Shown here piece after piece: positions 34,257 to 43,899 of a stretch of DNA of 55,016 nt. The notes under the pieces are model-generated. The model searched no databases, had not been told where the DNA came from, and saw nothing but the letters and a program-made list of their open reading frames with translations. The stretch is from Desulfobacterales bacterium (GTDB lineage Bacteria > Desulfobacterota > Desulfobacteria > Desulfobacterales > UBA11574). The stretch covers positions 1 to 55,016 of the forward strand of contig JAQYVT010000011.1 of the NCBI GenBank assembly GCA_030145345.1, read 5' to 3'. How positions within the stretch are numbered: position 1 is the stretch's first letter; the number at the start of each line of letters is the position of its first letter. The translations under genes were made by a program, and so were the position numbers.

Positions 34257-36131
34257 TTATTCTATTGTTTCCCACAACGCATCTTTAAGACCGGATGTGC
34301 GTTCAATTTTGCGAGATATGGTTGTTTTAATGATCCCTTTGGTTCCCCAAATGGATATATTTTTTCTAGCGCGAGTGATTCCTGTGTAAAGCAGTTCACG
34401 GGTTAATACAGGATAATCCCGATTGGGAAGGATCAGAAGGACGGAGTCAAATTCTGATCCCTGGCTCTTGTGAACGGTCGTTGCATACGCTGTTTCGTGC
34501 TCCGGGAGTCTGTTTGGAAGAAACCGTCTGGGTTCACCGGAAACACCTTGAAAATAGACAAACAGTTCCCTGCTCTTTGAATCCGGCGGGGTCATGGTGA
34601 TGCCGACATCTCCATTAAAAAGTTCCAGGCTGTAATCGTTTCGGGTAATCAGAACGGGTCTGCCCCTGTACCAGGGATGGATCGAAAATTTATCGGGATC
34701 TATCAGACCTTTCTCGCTTAATATCTTTTCTGCAAGACTGTTTATGGCGTTGACACCCAATGAACCGAACTTGACCGCACACAGTATTTTAAATCGACTA
34801 AAAAGTTCAAGTGCTTTGTGTGGATCGTCCGCATTCAGATATTCTGAATATCTTTGGATGACCCATTCTGACAAGGCCTTGGACAGCGCATCGGGTTCTG
34901 AAATCTCTCGCCAACCGATTTGATCTGGATTGTTTTTCAGATGAAAAATGGCGTCATCAATTTTTCCGCGGTTTACGGCACGGCTGCATTCGCCGATTCC
35001 GCTGGACTCTTCGAACCGATAGCTCTTTTTAAGAACGACCATACCGTCATAAATGCCCTGCTTTTCTTTCTGTTCCTCGTTTGAGACATCGATTCTTTGC
35101 CGGGTTATATCTTGGAACTGTTTGCAAAAATATCTTGAAAATGAAAGGACATTGTTCCGGTCACAGATGTCGGCCATGACAGAACCCGTCTCCACCGAGG
35201 CTAGCTGATCCCTGTCTCCGATCAGTATGAGTCTGGCATCATGCGGAACAGCGGCGATGAGTTTAGACATCAGGGCAAGATCTACCATAGATGCTTCATC
35301 CACCACCACGATATCGGCAATCAGCGGATTTTCAGCGTTATGGCGAAAATAAGGAGATCCCGGAATGGTTTTCAGCATTCTGTGAATGGTATACGCCTCA
35401 TCGGGTATAGCGTCGATAATATGGTCATCGCAGTTGAGTGTTTTTTTTGCAGCTTTCACCGATTCGCCGATTCTTGCCGCTGCCTTGCCGGTGGGTGCAG
35501 CGAGTAGAATATTTAAGGTGTCTTTCCGAGAGAGTTCTAAAAGCAGTGCCAGAATTTTTGCCATGGTGAAGGTCTTTCCGGTTCCCGGACCTCCGGTGAT
35601 GACACAGAATTTTTTGAACGCTGCAATCACCGCCGCCACCTTCAGCCATTTGGATTCCGCATCATTTTCCGGAAAAAGTCTTTTTAAGCTCTCCTTTAAA
35701 AGGGTTCGATCTATATTGGAGATGTCTTCTCTCATACGGCGTGTAATGGCGTCTGAAAGATGATTTTCATACGCCCAATATCGATACAGGTAAAGTCTGT
35801 TTTTTTTGTCGAGTATCAGGGGACAGAAATCTCCGGGTTTTCCAACCGCCCCACTTCGGCTTATTTTTTTTGACCACTCGGAAAGTTCCGTTCCTTTAAC
35901 CGCCGCATCTTCGTTCAGTTCTGAAGAGATCGACGTTTCCGCCACAGCCCCCAGGTCGAGGTATACATCTCCGTTTCCGGTGGCACGGCTCACAAGGGCT
36001 GCGGCCAGAAAAATATCCGGATCGTCATTTTTATCAATCTCGGCGATAAAATTGGCAAAATAAACGTCCGTATCAATTATATATCCCTTTTGATATAAAT
36101 CAGTTATATAATTTTTATTCATCCTAATCAT
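34257..36131 (-). CDS. recD: Exodeoxyribonuclease V alpha subunit (RecD)
   Basis: 5'-3' helicase subunit of RecBCD, 624 residues. Walker A ITGGPGTGKTFTMAKILALL, motif Ia AAPTGKAAARIGESV, Walker B DIVVVDEASMVDL, motif III LILIGDRDQLASVETG, and a C-terminal TTVHKSQGSEFDSV with LLYTGITRARKNI. The N-terminal domain that contacts RecC in E. coli is present but divergent. Start ATG 36131 or 36122. It follows recB by 7-16 bp, so the two are co-transcribed. No recC lies next to them. Confidence 0.93.
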   Translation of the reverse strand: MIRMNKNYITDLYQKGYIIDTDVYFANFIAEIDKNDDPDIFLAAALVSRATGNGDVYLDLGAVAETSISSELNEDAAVKGTELSEWSKKISRSGAVGKPGDFCPLILDKKNRLYLYRYWAYENHLSDAITRRMREDISNIDRTLLKESLKRLFPENDAESKWLKVAAVIAAFKKFCVITGGPGTGKTFTMAKILALLLELSRKDTLNILLAAPTGKAAARIGESVKAAKKTLNCDDHIIDAIPDEAYTIHRMLKTIPGSPYFRHNAENPLIADIVVVDEASMVDLALMSKLIAAVPHDARLILIGDRDQLASVETGSVMADICDRNNVLSFSRYFCKQFQDITRQRIDVSNEEQKEKQGIYDGMVVLKKSYRFEESSGIGECSRAVNRGKIDDAIFHLKNNPDQIGWREISEPDALSKALSEWVIQRYSEYLNADDPHKALELFSRFKILCAVKFGSLGVNAINSLAEKILSEKGLIDPDKFSIHPWYRGRPVLITRNDYSLELFNGDVGITMTPPDSKSRELFVYFQGVSGEPRRFLPNRLPEHETAYATTVHKSQGSEFDSVLLILPNRDYPVLTRELLYTGITRARKNISIWGTKGIIKTTISRKIERTSGLKDALWETIE

Positions 36132-36138
36132 TGGTTTT

Positions 36139-39100
36139 CTAATTTCCCGGAATCAGCGCTTTCAACAGGGCTTTAATAAGACCTGTATTGGGAAGGTCTT
36201 TGTAAATACCGAATTCCGGTCCTTTGACAGGATCCACCCCTCTTATAAAGATGTAAAAGACACCCCCAAAGTGTTTTTCATAGGAAAAATCCGGAAATCG
36301 TAGCTGAAGGTATTGATAAAGCGAAAGGGTGTAAAGATGATATTGCAGAATGTAAAAATCATTGTTCATGATTTCCGCCAAAGCATCTTTCCCATAGTCT
36401 TCCACGCATGTTCCTAAAAAGTTCGATTTCCAGTCCACCAACCAGAAACGACCCTTATGATAGAAAACCATGTCTATGTACCCTTTTATAAACCCCTTTG
36501 TTAAAGAGAAGTTGAGTGTCTCAAGCCGATCTGGAAAACCATCCTGGAGATCGATGCCGCCATAATTTTCGAATATCTTTTTGAGACCCCTCGGCGTAAC
36601 CGGTTTCAATGGAAAATAAAATTCCATTTCGTTTATCCTGTCGTTGCATTGAACAGAAGAAAGCCTTAACGTCGTTTTGCTTATTTCAAGCGGTATTGAA
36701 AGAACGTTGTCTATCATGGCGCATATCGGTTTTTGCCATTTGGATTCAAATCCATACGCCGCTAATTTTTCGGCGACCAATCTGATGTTATCTTCTGAAT
36801 TGCCGGCCGCAAAATCAAGATGTTCAAAAATATCGTGGAAAAAAATTCCGGCCCGGGTCCCTTTTGGAAAGGAAAAAATGTCTGTATTTATACTTAGATC
36901 CAAGTCCCTGTCGGTTAAAGGTTTTTGAAGAGGATGGACTGCGTCCCGATCTGGGAGTTCTTGATCCGATGCCCGCTGGGATATCAGGTGTGAAAAACTC
37001 GATATTTTCCAGGAGGTGTCGATTTTTCCCGAAAACCGCCTGAAAGAAATGTTTTCTTTTATATCCGCCCCCGTTAAGAGTTTTGCGCCATTATCAAGCG
37101 GCAATGGAATAATATCTATGGCCCCATCTGATTGGTTTGAAAGCCGAATTAAATCTTCTCGTATATCCGCATCATTTTTTTCTGAAACGGTTGTTTTTAA
37201 AGATGTAACCGCCTCTTTTTTGAGAACATCCGCGGATTGCGCTTGATAGTGTAGCAGGTAGGCGATGGCGGAAGTTTCAGCAGTATTGAATCGACCCCAG
37301 ACGAGATAGCATCTTTTTATCGCGCGTGTTAGGGCCACATAAAGTAATCTCAGATTTTCCGCCAGAAGTTCATTTTGGGCTTGGGTCAGGTGGGTTCGGA
37401 TTTCCTTTGACCCGAGATCAAACGTCAGCGTTTCATTGTTTTCGTTGTTGTGAAATTGAATCTCGCGGCCTTTAATCATGGAGCCGTCCCACGCAAAGGG
37501 GCAAAACACAACCGGATACTCAAGACCTTTGCTTTTATGGATGGTTATGATTTTTACGGCTTGATCATCACTTTCAAGGCGAAGTTGATGGGTTTCAGAC
37601 TCAGGCGTAAAAGCCCGTCTGTGTTCCGACAGCCACTTAAGTAGGCCGGTCATCCCAAGTTTTTTATCAACCGACGCCTGGTGGAGAATTTCTGTCAAAT
37701 GGAGAAGATTGGTCAGTCTTCTTTCACCATCCGGAAGCCCTAGAAGTCGTTCCCGAGCCCTTTCCCGGACCATCAACGTCCGAAACATCCGGATAAAACC
37801 GTACCGGTTCCACAATCGGAAATATTCCCTAAACCCATCGGATCTGTGCGCCAACCAGAAGGGGTTCTCCCCAGCTGAATCGAGCTCTATGCCGGGAACA
37901 CCGATGATATCGGTTGCCAGAGCGGTTTTAAACAGCCGTTCGTTGGCGGGTTCGGAAATACTTGAAAGAATCCTTTCCAATTCCAGGGCCTCATGGGCAT
38001 GAAATATGTTTCCCGTATGTTGGAGAACCGATGGAATTCTCTTTGATGAAAGGCAGTCCTTGATTATTTGTGCCTGTCGATTTGTGCGAACGAGAACAGC
38101 AATTTCTCCTGCTTTAATACGATCTGAAACAGCATCGCATCGCCCGTTTTTCTCCTTTGAAATAAGGCGCAAGATTTCGCCGGCAACCGCTCTTGCTATC
38201 ACCGGAACCGCCTCGGCTTTGCTCAGGGGTTTGGGTTTGCTCGATGGCGCCTTCGGCGCCAAATACCACAGCACCAAAGGGGGTGAAAATGTGGGGCCAA
38301 TGGCGTCGGCTTCCCCCCCGGGTGTACCCTTCTCAAATCCGATCTGATCGTAGACAAACGGGGCATGGGAGTTTGAAAAAAGCGTGTTTACAGCCGTTAT
38401 CAAACCGGGCGTTGAACGCCAGTTTTCTATCAGGGTATATTTTGAATCTACGTTCCGGGCGGCCTTCATGTAAGAAAAAATGTCTGCGCCTCGGAAGCTG
38501 TAAATGGCCTGCTTCGGATCGCCGATCATAAACAGGGTGCTTTCTTTTGATTCAAAGAGCCGGGTGAATATTTCATACTGGATAGAATCCGTATCCTGGA
38601 ACTCATCCACAAGGGCGGCCCGATATTTCCGCCGAATTGTTGTTGCGAGCTTTTTTCCGCCTGTATCTTCAAGGGCATTTTTTACCTTTATCAGGAGATC
38701 GTCGTAGAATTGAATGTTGCACTCCTTTTTTCGAAGGAAAAGCTGTGCCTGTGCAAACTTGAAAAGCAACGTTTTGAGATACACCCAATAGGTTTCCATC
38801 TCGGCTTCAAGGGCAACACCTTTGATGTTCAGCGCATCACAGACATCAAAAAAATCGTGTGAAGGCGAGGTATATTTTTTTCGGGTGGATTGTTCTATTT
38901 TGGTGGATGTAAATTTATCAAAACCTTTGAACAATGGAAAACCGATGGATTTTTCATCGACAAAGCGATCCATTCGGGCAATCATGGAAGCAACCGTTAG
39001 GTCTCTTTTTGAAACCCCCGCTGGGTGTGCTTTGGATTTGAGGCTGCCGTAAATTGTACCGGAAAGGGACGGGTCTTTTAATAGTGTCATCAGCGGATCG

Positions 39101-39774
39101 CGTGCGGCAGGCCAGCAGGCTTTAAGCCTGTTAAAAATCTTTTCAAAATCACCAAGGCTTTCTAAATCAGGTGCCTCAAGTTCCGGAATAATCCGGATGT
39201 CTGCTGCTCTTTTTTGGGCCAGAAGCTTTAAAAAATATTCCGGTCCGGATATTTTTTTAAGGATATAGCTTAAAAATTGTGTTGGAAAACTGTAAAAATG
39301 CGTTCTCCAGAAATCATCTACCACCTCTCGTGACAAGCCAATGGCATCGGTCACAAGTTCTGTGTCGAACAGACTCTGAGTTTCAAAAGCATTCTCATGC
39401 AAAACCCTTTGGCAAAAACCGTGTATGGTAAAAATAGCAGCATTGTCAAAATCGACAATGGCATCCTGAATCAGCTGAATGGCCAAAGCCGGATTATCAT
39501 ATTTTTTGACCAGCGCATCCATAAAATCATCATTGTTGCCTTCGTTTAAAAAGGCCGATTTTGCCGTGAGGAGTTTATTGCGGATTCTCTCTTTAAGCTC
39601 TTCAGTGGCAGCTTTGGTAAACGTCACCACCAGTATCTGATCCGCCGCAAGCCGTTCTTCGAGGATAAGTCTTAAAAAAATCCCGGCAATGGTATACGTC
39701 TTGCCGGTACCGGCACTTGCTTCGATGAGGTTGGTTCCTTTAAGCAATGTGTTGATGGGGTCGAAAACTTTCAT
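36139..39774 (-). CDS. recB: Exodeoxyribonuclease V beta subunit (RecB)
   Basis: 3'-5' helicase and nuclease subunit, 1211 residues. Walker A LIEASAGTGKTYTIAGIFLR, TFTKAATEELKERIRNKL, LVDEFQDTDSIQYEIF, MIGDPKQAIYSFRGAD, and the late motif ITIHKSKGLEYPVVFCP mark UvrD/Rep-type helicase domains. The C-terminal RecB nuclease keeps its active site in KGYIDMVFYHKGRFWLVDWK (Asp, Asp, Lys). It should form a complex with the adjacent RecD and a RecC encoded elsewhere. The 194-bp gap upstream to purB contains a GC-rich hairpin and no gene. Confidence 0.95.
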   Translation of the reverse strand: MKVFDPINTLLKGTNLIEASAGTGKTYTIAGIFLRLILEERLAADQILVVTFTKAATEELKERIRNKLLTAKSAFLNEGNNDDFMDALVKKYDNPALAIQLIQDAIVDFDNAAIFTIHGFCQRVLHENAFETQSLFDTELVTDAIGLSREVVDDFWRTHFYSFPTQFLSYILKKISGPEYFLKLLAQKRAADIRIIPELEAPDLESLGDFEKIFNRLKACWPAARDPLMTLLKDPSLSGTIYGSLKSKAHPAGVSKRDLTVASMIARMDRFVDEKSIGFPLFKGFDKFTSTKIEQSTRKKYTSPSHDFFDVCDALNIKGVALEAEMETYWVYLKTLLFKFAQAQLFLRKKECNIQFYDDLLIKVKNALEDTGGKKLATTIRRKYRAALVDEFQDTDSIQYEIFTRLFESKESTLFMIGDPKQAIYSFRGADIFSYMKAARNVDSKYTLIENWRSTPGLITAVNTLFSNSHAPFVYDQIGFEKGTPGGEADAIGPTFSPPLVLWYLAPKAPSSKPKPLSKAEAVPVIARAVAGEILRLISKEKNGRCDAVSDRIKAGEIAVLVRTNRQAQIIKDCLSSKRIPSVLQHTGNIFHAHEALELERILSSISEPANERLFKTALATDIIGVPGIELDSAGENPFWLAHRSDGFREYFRLWNRYGFIRMFRTLMVRERARERLLGLPDGERRLTNLLHLTEILHQASVDKKLGMTGLLKWLSEHRRAFTPESETHQLRLESDDQAVKIITIHKSKGLEYPVVFCPFAWDGSMIKGREIQFHNNENNETLTFDLGSKEIRTHLTQAQNELLAENLRLLYVALTRAIKRCYLVWGRFNTAETSAIAYLLHYQAQSADVLKKEAVTSLKTTVSEKNDADIREDLIRLSNQSDGAIDIIPLPLDNGAKLLTGADIKENISFRRFSGKIDTSWKISSFSHLISQRASDQELPDRDAVHPLQKPLTDRDLDLSINTDIFSFPKGTRAGIFFHDIFEHLDFAAGNSEDNIRLVAEKLAAYGFESKWQKPICAMIDNVLSIPLEISKTTLRLSSVQCNDRINEMEFYFPLKPVTPRGLKKIFENYGGIDLQDGFPDRLETLNFSLTKGFIKGYIDMVFYHKGRFWLVDWKSNFLGTCVEDYGKDALAEIMNNDFYILQYHLYTLSLYQYLQLRFPDFSYEKHFGGVFYIFIRGVDPVKGPEFGIYKDLPNTGLIKALLKALIPGN

Positions 39775-39968
39775 CTGTATGCGTAATTTCCAAGGCGATT
39801 AGAAGCTATTTCTTTGAAACCTTTCATTTTAAATGATTGAAGACGGGGGGATTTTTTTATTATAGACCTTATTTTTCTGCGGAATGGATGATTTTATTAT
39901 GATTTTCAATACCCCGTCCGCTTGTGGCGGGGAGTTTCATTTTTTTAGGCGTGGACTGCTTGGATGTA

Positions 39969-41321
39969 TTAAAAATCGTAGACGCCCGTAAAATTTTCAG
40001 GTGTAATTTTCTTTAATTCTTCTTTAACGGTTCGCGAAATATCAAGACGTTCTATAAACGCTTCAATGGCTTTTTGATCAATATGCGTATGGGTTCGTGT
40101 TAATGCTTTCACCGCCTCAAAGGGCTCCGAATACCCTTCCCTGCGCAAAATCGTCTGAATGGCCTCGGCCACAACCACCCAGTTTTCTTGCAAGTCTTTT
40201 TGGATCGCTTCTCTATTCAGAACCAATTTGTCCAGTCCTTTTAGCAATGATTTAAAACCGATCAACGTGTGGGCCAGGGGCACGCCGATATTTCGGGTAA
40301 CCGTGGAATCCGTCAAATCTCTCTGAAGTCTCGAAATCGGGAGTTTTGATGAAAGATGCTCCAGGACTGCATTGGCCAACCCCAGGTTGCCTTCTGAATT
40401 TTCAAAGTCTATGGGATTGACTTTATGGGGCATGGCTGAAGACCCGACCTCACGGTCTTTGATCTTCTGATTGAAATATTTCATGGAGATATAGGACCAT
40501 ATATCCCGATTCAGGTCGATGAGAATGGTATTGATCCTTTTAATATTATCACAAAATGCGGCCAGATGATCATAGTGCTCTATCTGTGTGGTGACTTTTG
40601 ATCTTTCAAGACCCAGAACTTCGTTTACAAAGTGATTTCCAAATGCAATCCAGTCGATGTCCGGATACGCAACGCAATGGGCATTGAAATTTCCGGTGGC
40701 GCCGCCGAATTTGGCGGAAAACGGAATTGTTTTTAAGAGTTTTTTCTGTTTTGTCAATCGCTCAACAAATACATATACTTCTTTGCCCAGGCTGGTGGGT
40801 GAGGCCGGCTGACCATGGGTCCGGGCCAGCATGGGGACATCTTTCCATTGTTTCGCTTTTTCATTCAACGTGTCGATCACTTCATCCAAAAGCTTTTCCA
40901 AAACATCATTCCAGGCATCTTTCAACGAACACGGTATGGCGGTATTGTTGATATCCTGAGATGTTAAGCCAAAATGAATGAATTCCTTGGCATGATGCAA
41001 CCCCAGTTCGTCGAATTTATCCTTTAGAAAATATTCCACCGCCTTGACGTCATGATTGGTGACCGCTTCGACCTCTTTGACGTGTCGGGCATCTTCATGG
41101 GAAAATTTTTTATAAATTCGCCTCAAGGTTTCAAACAGGCTCTTGTCAAAATCCGCCAATTGAGGCAGCGGCAGATTGCACAATTCGATAAAATATTCCA
41201 CTTCAACCTGCACACGATATTTTATCAATGCACCCTCGGAAAAATAAACGGTTAGTTTTTCAACAGATGTTCGATAACGGCCGTCAATGGGAGAGATCGC
41301 AGTTAAAGATGAAAGTTCCAT
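39969..41321 (-). CDS. purB: Adenylosuccinate lyase
   Basis: Cleaves fumarate from SAICAR and adenylosuccinate in purine synthesis. About 450 residues from ATG 41321, where ELSSLTAISPIDGRYRTSVE matches the E. coli-type PurB start; ATG 41339 would add 6 residues. The catalytic regions are RTHGQPASPTSLGKE and the signature loop GSSAMPHKVNPIDFENSEGN. TSQDINNTA carries a substrate-binding Ser/Gln. It works downstream of PurC, whose gene is at 3150-4046. A sigma-70-like promoter is proposed at 41388-41415. Confidence 0.96.
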   Translation of the reverse strand: MELSSLTAISPIDGRYRTSVEKLTVYFSEGALIKYRVQVEVEYFIELCNLPLPQLADFDKSLFETLRRIYKKFSHEDARHVKEVEAVTNHDVKAVEYFLKDKFDELGLHHAKEFIHFGLTSQDINNTAIPCSLKDAWNDVLEKLLDEVIDTLNEKAKQWKDVPMLARTHGQPASPTSLGKEVYVFVERLTKQKKLLKTIPFSAKFGGATGNFNAHCVAYPDIDWIAFGNHFVNEVLGLERSKVTTQIEHYDHLAAFCDNIKRINTILIDLNRDIWSYISMKYFNQKIKDREVGSSAMPHKVNPIDFENSEGNLGLANAVLEHLSSKLPISRLQRDLTDSTVTRNIGVPLAHTLIGFKSLLKGLDKLVLNREAIQKDLQENWVVVAEAIQTILRREGYSEPFEAVKALTRTHTHIDQKAIEAFIERLDISRTVKEELKKITPENFTGVYDF

Positions 41322-41387
41322 GGTATTTTTCCCGGACATAGAAAGAATTATTTTTTTGATTTCCCCTTTTTTTTTTGCGCTCAGTTA

Positions 41388-41415
41388 GGGTAGGATAATG
41401 CTCTGTAAGTGTCAA
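41388..41415 (-). promoter_or_regulatory. Candidate sigma-70 promoter for purB
   Basis: On the minus strand, TTGACA (41410-41415) and TACCCT (41388-41393) are separated by 16 bp. The -35 is perfect; the -10 is weak. Confidence 0.4.
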
Positions 41416-41500
41416 GAAATTGATGAGAAATCCGAGACGGAACGAAATTGTTTGAACCCGACATTTTTTCAAACGGATAAAATGCTAAAACAATTTTTAT

Positions 41501-41528
41501 TTGACAACGGTCAAAGGAGTGATAAATT
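41501..41528 (+). promoter_or_regulatory. Candidate sigma-70 promoter for the 106-residue gene
   Basis: TTGACA at 41501-41506 and TAAATT at 41523-41528, 16 bp apart, followed by the gene's AAGGAG site and ATG at 41573. Confidence 0.55.
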
Positions 41529-41572
41529 AATTTAGGTGTTATTTGAACCCAATGTTAAAAAGGAGCGCAATC

Positions 41573-41893
41573 ATGGCAGAAATGAAAATCGGTTATAGCG
41601 GTAATTATCCATTTGTTGAGATTAACTTTTTCTTGAATGACGACGGGGAAAATTACAGCATTAAATTGCCGATGTCAAAAATGTGGTATAAAGACATCAT
41701 CTATGAAATAGAGAAAGTTGCGGAAGAAGAGAAAAAGAAAGCAGAAAAACATTTGCATGAAGATAACAGAAAAATGATGACCCACTGCTTTGATATGTAT
41801 GCAAAGTTAATCGAAATAGGCAAAGAGCTCAGAAGAGATATAGAAATGGATTCAGAGGGTGTAACATTAAGTGAAGCATCTTCAGGTTATTAG
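41573..41893 (+). CDS. Unknown 106-residue cytosolic protein
   Basis: ATG 41573 with a good AAGGAG ribosome site 7 bases before it. The N-terminal part reads as short strands (MKIGYSGNYPFVEINFFLND, then GENYSIKLP), followed by two long charged helices around DIIYEIEKVAEEEKKKAEKH and MYAKLIEIGKELRRDIEM. There are no membrane segments or catalytic motifs. It has its own apparent sigma-70 promoter and no co-directional partner, so it is a single-gene unit. I do not recognise the family. Confidence 0.75.
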   Translation: MAEMKIGYSGNYPFVEINFFLNDDGENYSIKLPMSKMWYKDIIYEIEKVAEEEKKKAEKHLHEDNRKMMTHCFDMYAKLIEIGKELRRDIEMDSEGVTLSEASSGY

Positions 41894-41994
41894 AAGCAAT
41901 CTGCAATCCATTCAATTATCTGTCGTTTTCCTGAGCAAATGATATCGAGATGCACTGAAAATTATGTGTAATGCAAAATTCCAGTGCATCTTTT

Positions 41995-42939
41995 TTATCG
42001 GGAGGGAATATACTCCAGATGAACGGCAAAATAGATTGAGAGCGCCAGTAGACAAGAGACCATGGGCGTCAAGAACCAGCCCAGGAGAATATGCCGGAGG
42101 GTTTTCGCGTTGACGGTCTTGACGCCTTTGATGATCCCCACCCCCAAAACCCCGCCAACAACTGCCTGGGACGAGGAAACCGGTACACCCACAAGGGTAT
42201 ATACATGCATCGTGACCGATAGGGCCAGAACGACCACCAGTGCTGAGAAGGGATCCAATTTGACGAGTTTTTCTCCAACGGTTTCCATCACCGGACGGCT
42301 GAATGTCAGAATGCCAAGCGAGATACTCGCGCCGCCGATCATGGCGGCTGAAAATACATTCAACAGACCGGCGCCAACAAACACGGCGGTCACATTGGCG
42401 ACGTTGTTGGCGCCGAGGGCATAGGCGCCGTAAGAGCCGGTGATAATCAGGCACAGGCGCAGCAATATATCCGACTTGAACATGTTTAAGTTTAGACGAT
42501 TATGGATTTGGGCCAGAAACTTGTAAAGGAACAATGCAACAACCATCGCACCGATGGGTGTTCCGATCCAGCAGACCATTACTTTGCTCAGCCCTCCCAG
42601 ATTAACCTGCTTGTTTATAATACCGATACCGATTATCCCTCCGACCACCGCCTGGGACGTGGAGACCGGCAATCTCAGTAGGGTCATGAAGGTGACGGCC
42701 ACTGCTGCTGCCACCGAAGAAATCACGGCTTGCTCCAAATCAATCCGGGTCAACCCTTGGAGGGTATCAATTCCTGCTTGGCCTGAAATCAGAGCCCCTA
42801 AAATGACGAATACCGACGCCAGGAGAGCGGCAGTCCAGAATTTAAGCATTCTGCTGGCAACGGCCGTTCCAAATACGTTGGACGCATCGTTGGCGCCCAG
42901 AGACCATCCGAGAAAAATTCCGCCAAACAATGAAAACAT
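41995..42939 (-). CDS. pit: Low-affinity phosphate transporter, Pit family
   Basis: Inner-membrane phosphate (or phosphate-metal complex) symporter, 314 residues. The duplicated family motif is clear: SLGANDASNVFGTAVASR near the N-terminus and ALGANNVANVTAVFVGAGLL in the second half. Each repeat also has a serine-rich loop before a glycine-rich helix (LPVSTSQAVVGGIIGIGI and VPVSSSQAVVGGVLGVGI). Its start codon overlaps the DUF47 stop as TAATG, so the two proteins are made together. DUF47 proteins commonly accompany Pit transporters. Confidence 0.92.
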   Translation of the reverse strand: MFSLFGGIFLGWSLGANDASNVFGTAVASRMLKFWTAALLASVFVILGALISGQAGIDTLQGLTRIDLEQAVISSVAAAVAVTFMTLLRLPVSTSQAVVGGIIGIGIINKQVNLGGLSKVMVCWIGTPIGAMVVALFLYKFLAQIHNRLNLNMFKSDILLRLCLIITGSYGAYALGANNVANVTAVFVGAGLLNVFSAAMIGGASISLGILTFSRPVMETVGEKLVKLDPFSALVVVLALSVTMHVYTLVGVPVSSSQAVVGGVLGVGIIKGVKTVNAKTLRHILLGWFLTPMVSCLLALSIYFAVHLEYIPSR

Positions 42940-43592
42940 TAGACGCGCCTTTTCAAACTGAAAATATTGATCAATTTGGAAACCCGGTCGGCCTCGTCCG
43001 AAATACGACCAATTTCTTCCACCAGTTCCTTGAGTTGGAGTCTTTCAAAGGGATCGATATCGGAGTTAAAAATTTTGTTTTTTATCTTCCTTTCATAGTG
43101 GTCGCAGTGACTTTCGTTGGTGTCGATTTTGCGCATCAGACTCCGAATGTCGGTCTGTTTTTCTAACAGGGCAGCAACCTGTTGCAGCATCAGATCGCAG
43201 CATTCCAGGCCAATACGAACCAGTTCGCGCAGATTGTCGATCACGAATTTCGGGGTAATTATTTTTTGGATTTGAATCATGTAAAGGGTTTGCTCGAAGA
43301 TATGCGGAATGCTGTCAATGGCCTCCAGAAGCTCCATGACATCGCCCCGTGACTCCGGAATTAGCGCTTTGCCATACATCAGGTTGTTGATTTCTTCTAT
43401 AATATCGTCAGCTTTGGATTCGTATTTATGTGTCTGCTGGATATAAAAGTCAAAATTCTGACACAAATAACCGTTGAGAAGATAGGAATTAAGGGCATTG
43501 ACAAAATTTTCCTGGGTCATCTTGAATGCTTCTATATAATCATAAAGCAGCGTTTCAACCTGAGATTCTTTTTTAAAAAGGTACTTTAACAT
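42939..43592 (-). CDS. DUF47 family (PhoU-like) Pit accessory protein
   Basis: 217-residue all-helical protein with regularly spaced acidic residues, as in PhoU-like domains: HKYESKADDIIEEINNLMYG, LMELLEAIDSIPHIFEQTLY-like helices (here VMELLEAID), and DTNESHCDHYERKI near the third helix bundle. It ends at a TAATG junction with the Pit gene. It is thought to regulate phosphate uptake through Pit; metal binding by the E/DxxxD clusters is inferred from PhoU. Confidence 0.88.
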   Translation of the reverse strand: MLKYLFKKESQVETLLYDYIEAFKMTQENFVNALNSYLLNGYLCQNFDFYIQQTHKYESKADDIIEEINNLMYGKALIPESRGDVMELLEAIDSIPHIFEQTLYMIQIQKIITPKFVIDNLRELVRIGLECCDLMLQQVAALLEKQTDIRSLMRKIDTNESHCDHYERKIKNKIFNSDIDPFERLQLKELVEEIGRISDEADRVSKLINIFSLKRRV

Positions 43593-43899
43593 AGCGAACG
43601 TCTTCTTGCAGATAAAAAAAATAAAGATATGTATTTGCGCTTGAAATCATAAAGTATGGCAAAATGAGCTTTGTGTGTCAAGGTGGATATCTATGGGCCA
43701 TTTAAAAACCTTCTGGTGAGTGATTTTTGAGTCTTTTTTCGAAAAGCGCTTGGCGATGCGGTGCACAAAATTTGTATCTGTTTGACGGCGTTGGCCCGAG
43801 TTCTACAAATTTAGCACAGCGAGTTTAGCGCGTTACAAAAGGCTCAAGCCCACGAATGGTAGGTTTTGAAACGGCTTCTAATCACTTCCGCCGCCCCGG
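43593..43899. other. 307-bp gene-free stretch
   Basis: Lies between the start of the DUF47 gene and the end of dnaE2, both on the minus strand. It holds the second copy of the GGCTCAAGCCCAC repeat (43814-43882) and a GAGTGATTTTTG segment (43718-43729) shared with the end of the element at 24023. I see no credible gene. The DUF47 promoter should be at its left end but is not distinct. Confidence 0.5.
43814..43882. repeat. Dispersed repeat, copy 2 (GGCTCAAGCCCAC type)
   Basis: Matches 18192-18260 in the same orientation: CAGCGA, TTAG, AAAAGGCTCAAGCCCAC, ATGG, GGT, GGCTTC. Both copies lie at the 3' side of minus-strand repair genes (uvrC and dnaE2), just beyond the stop codon, so it may act as a 3'-end element. 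Confidence 0.55.

Noticed and set aside
39912-39947. Hairpin CCCCGTCC/GGCGGGG plus T-run after purB
   Set aside because: The T-run is on the plus-strand side but no plus-strand gene lies upstream; on the minus strand no T-run follows, so it is not a convincing terminator for purB.
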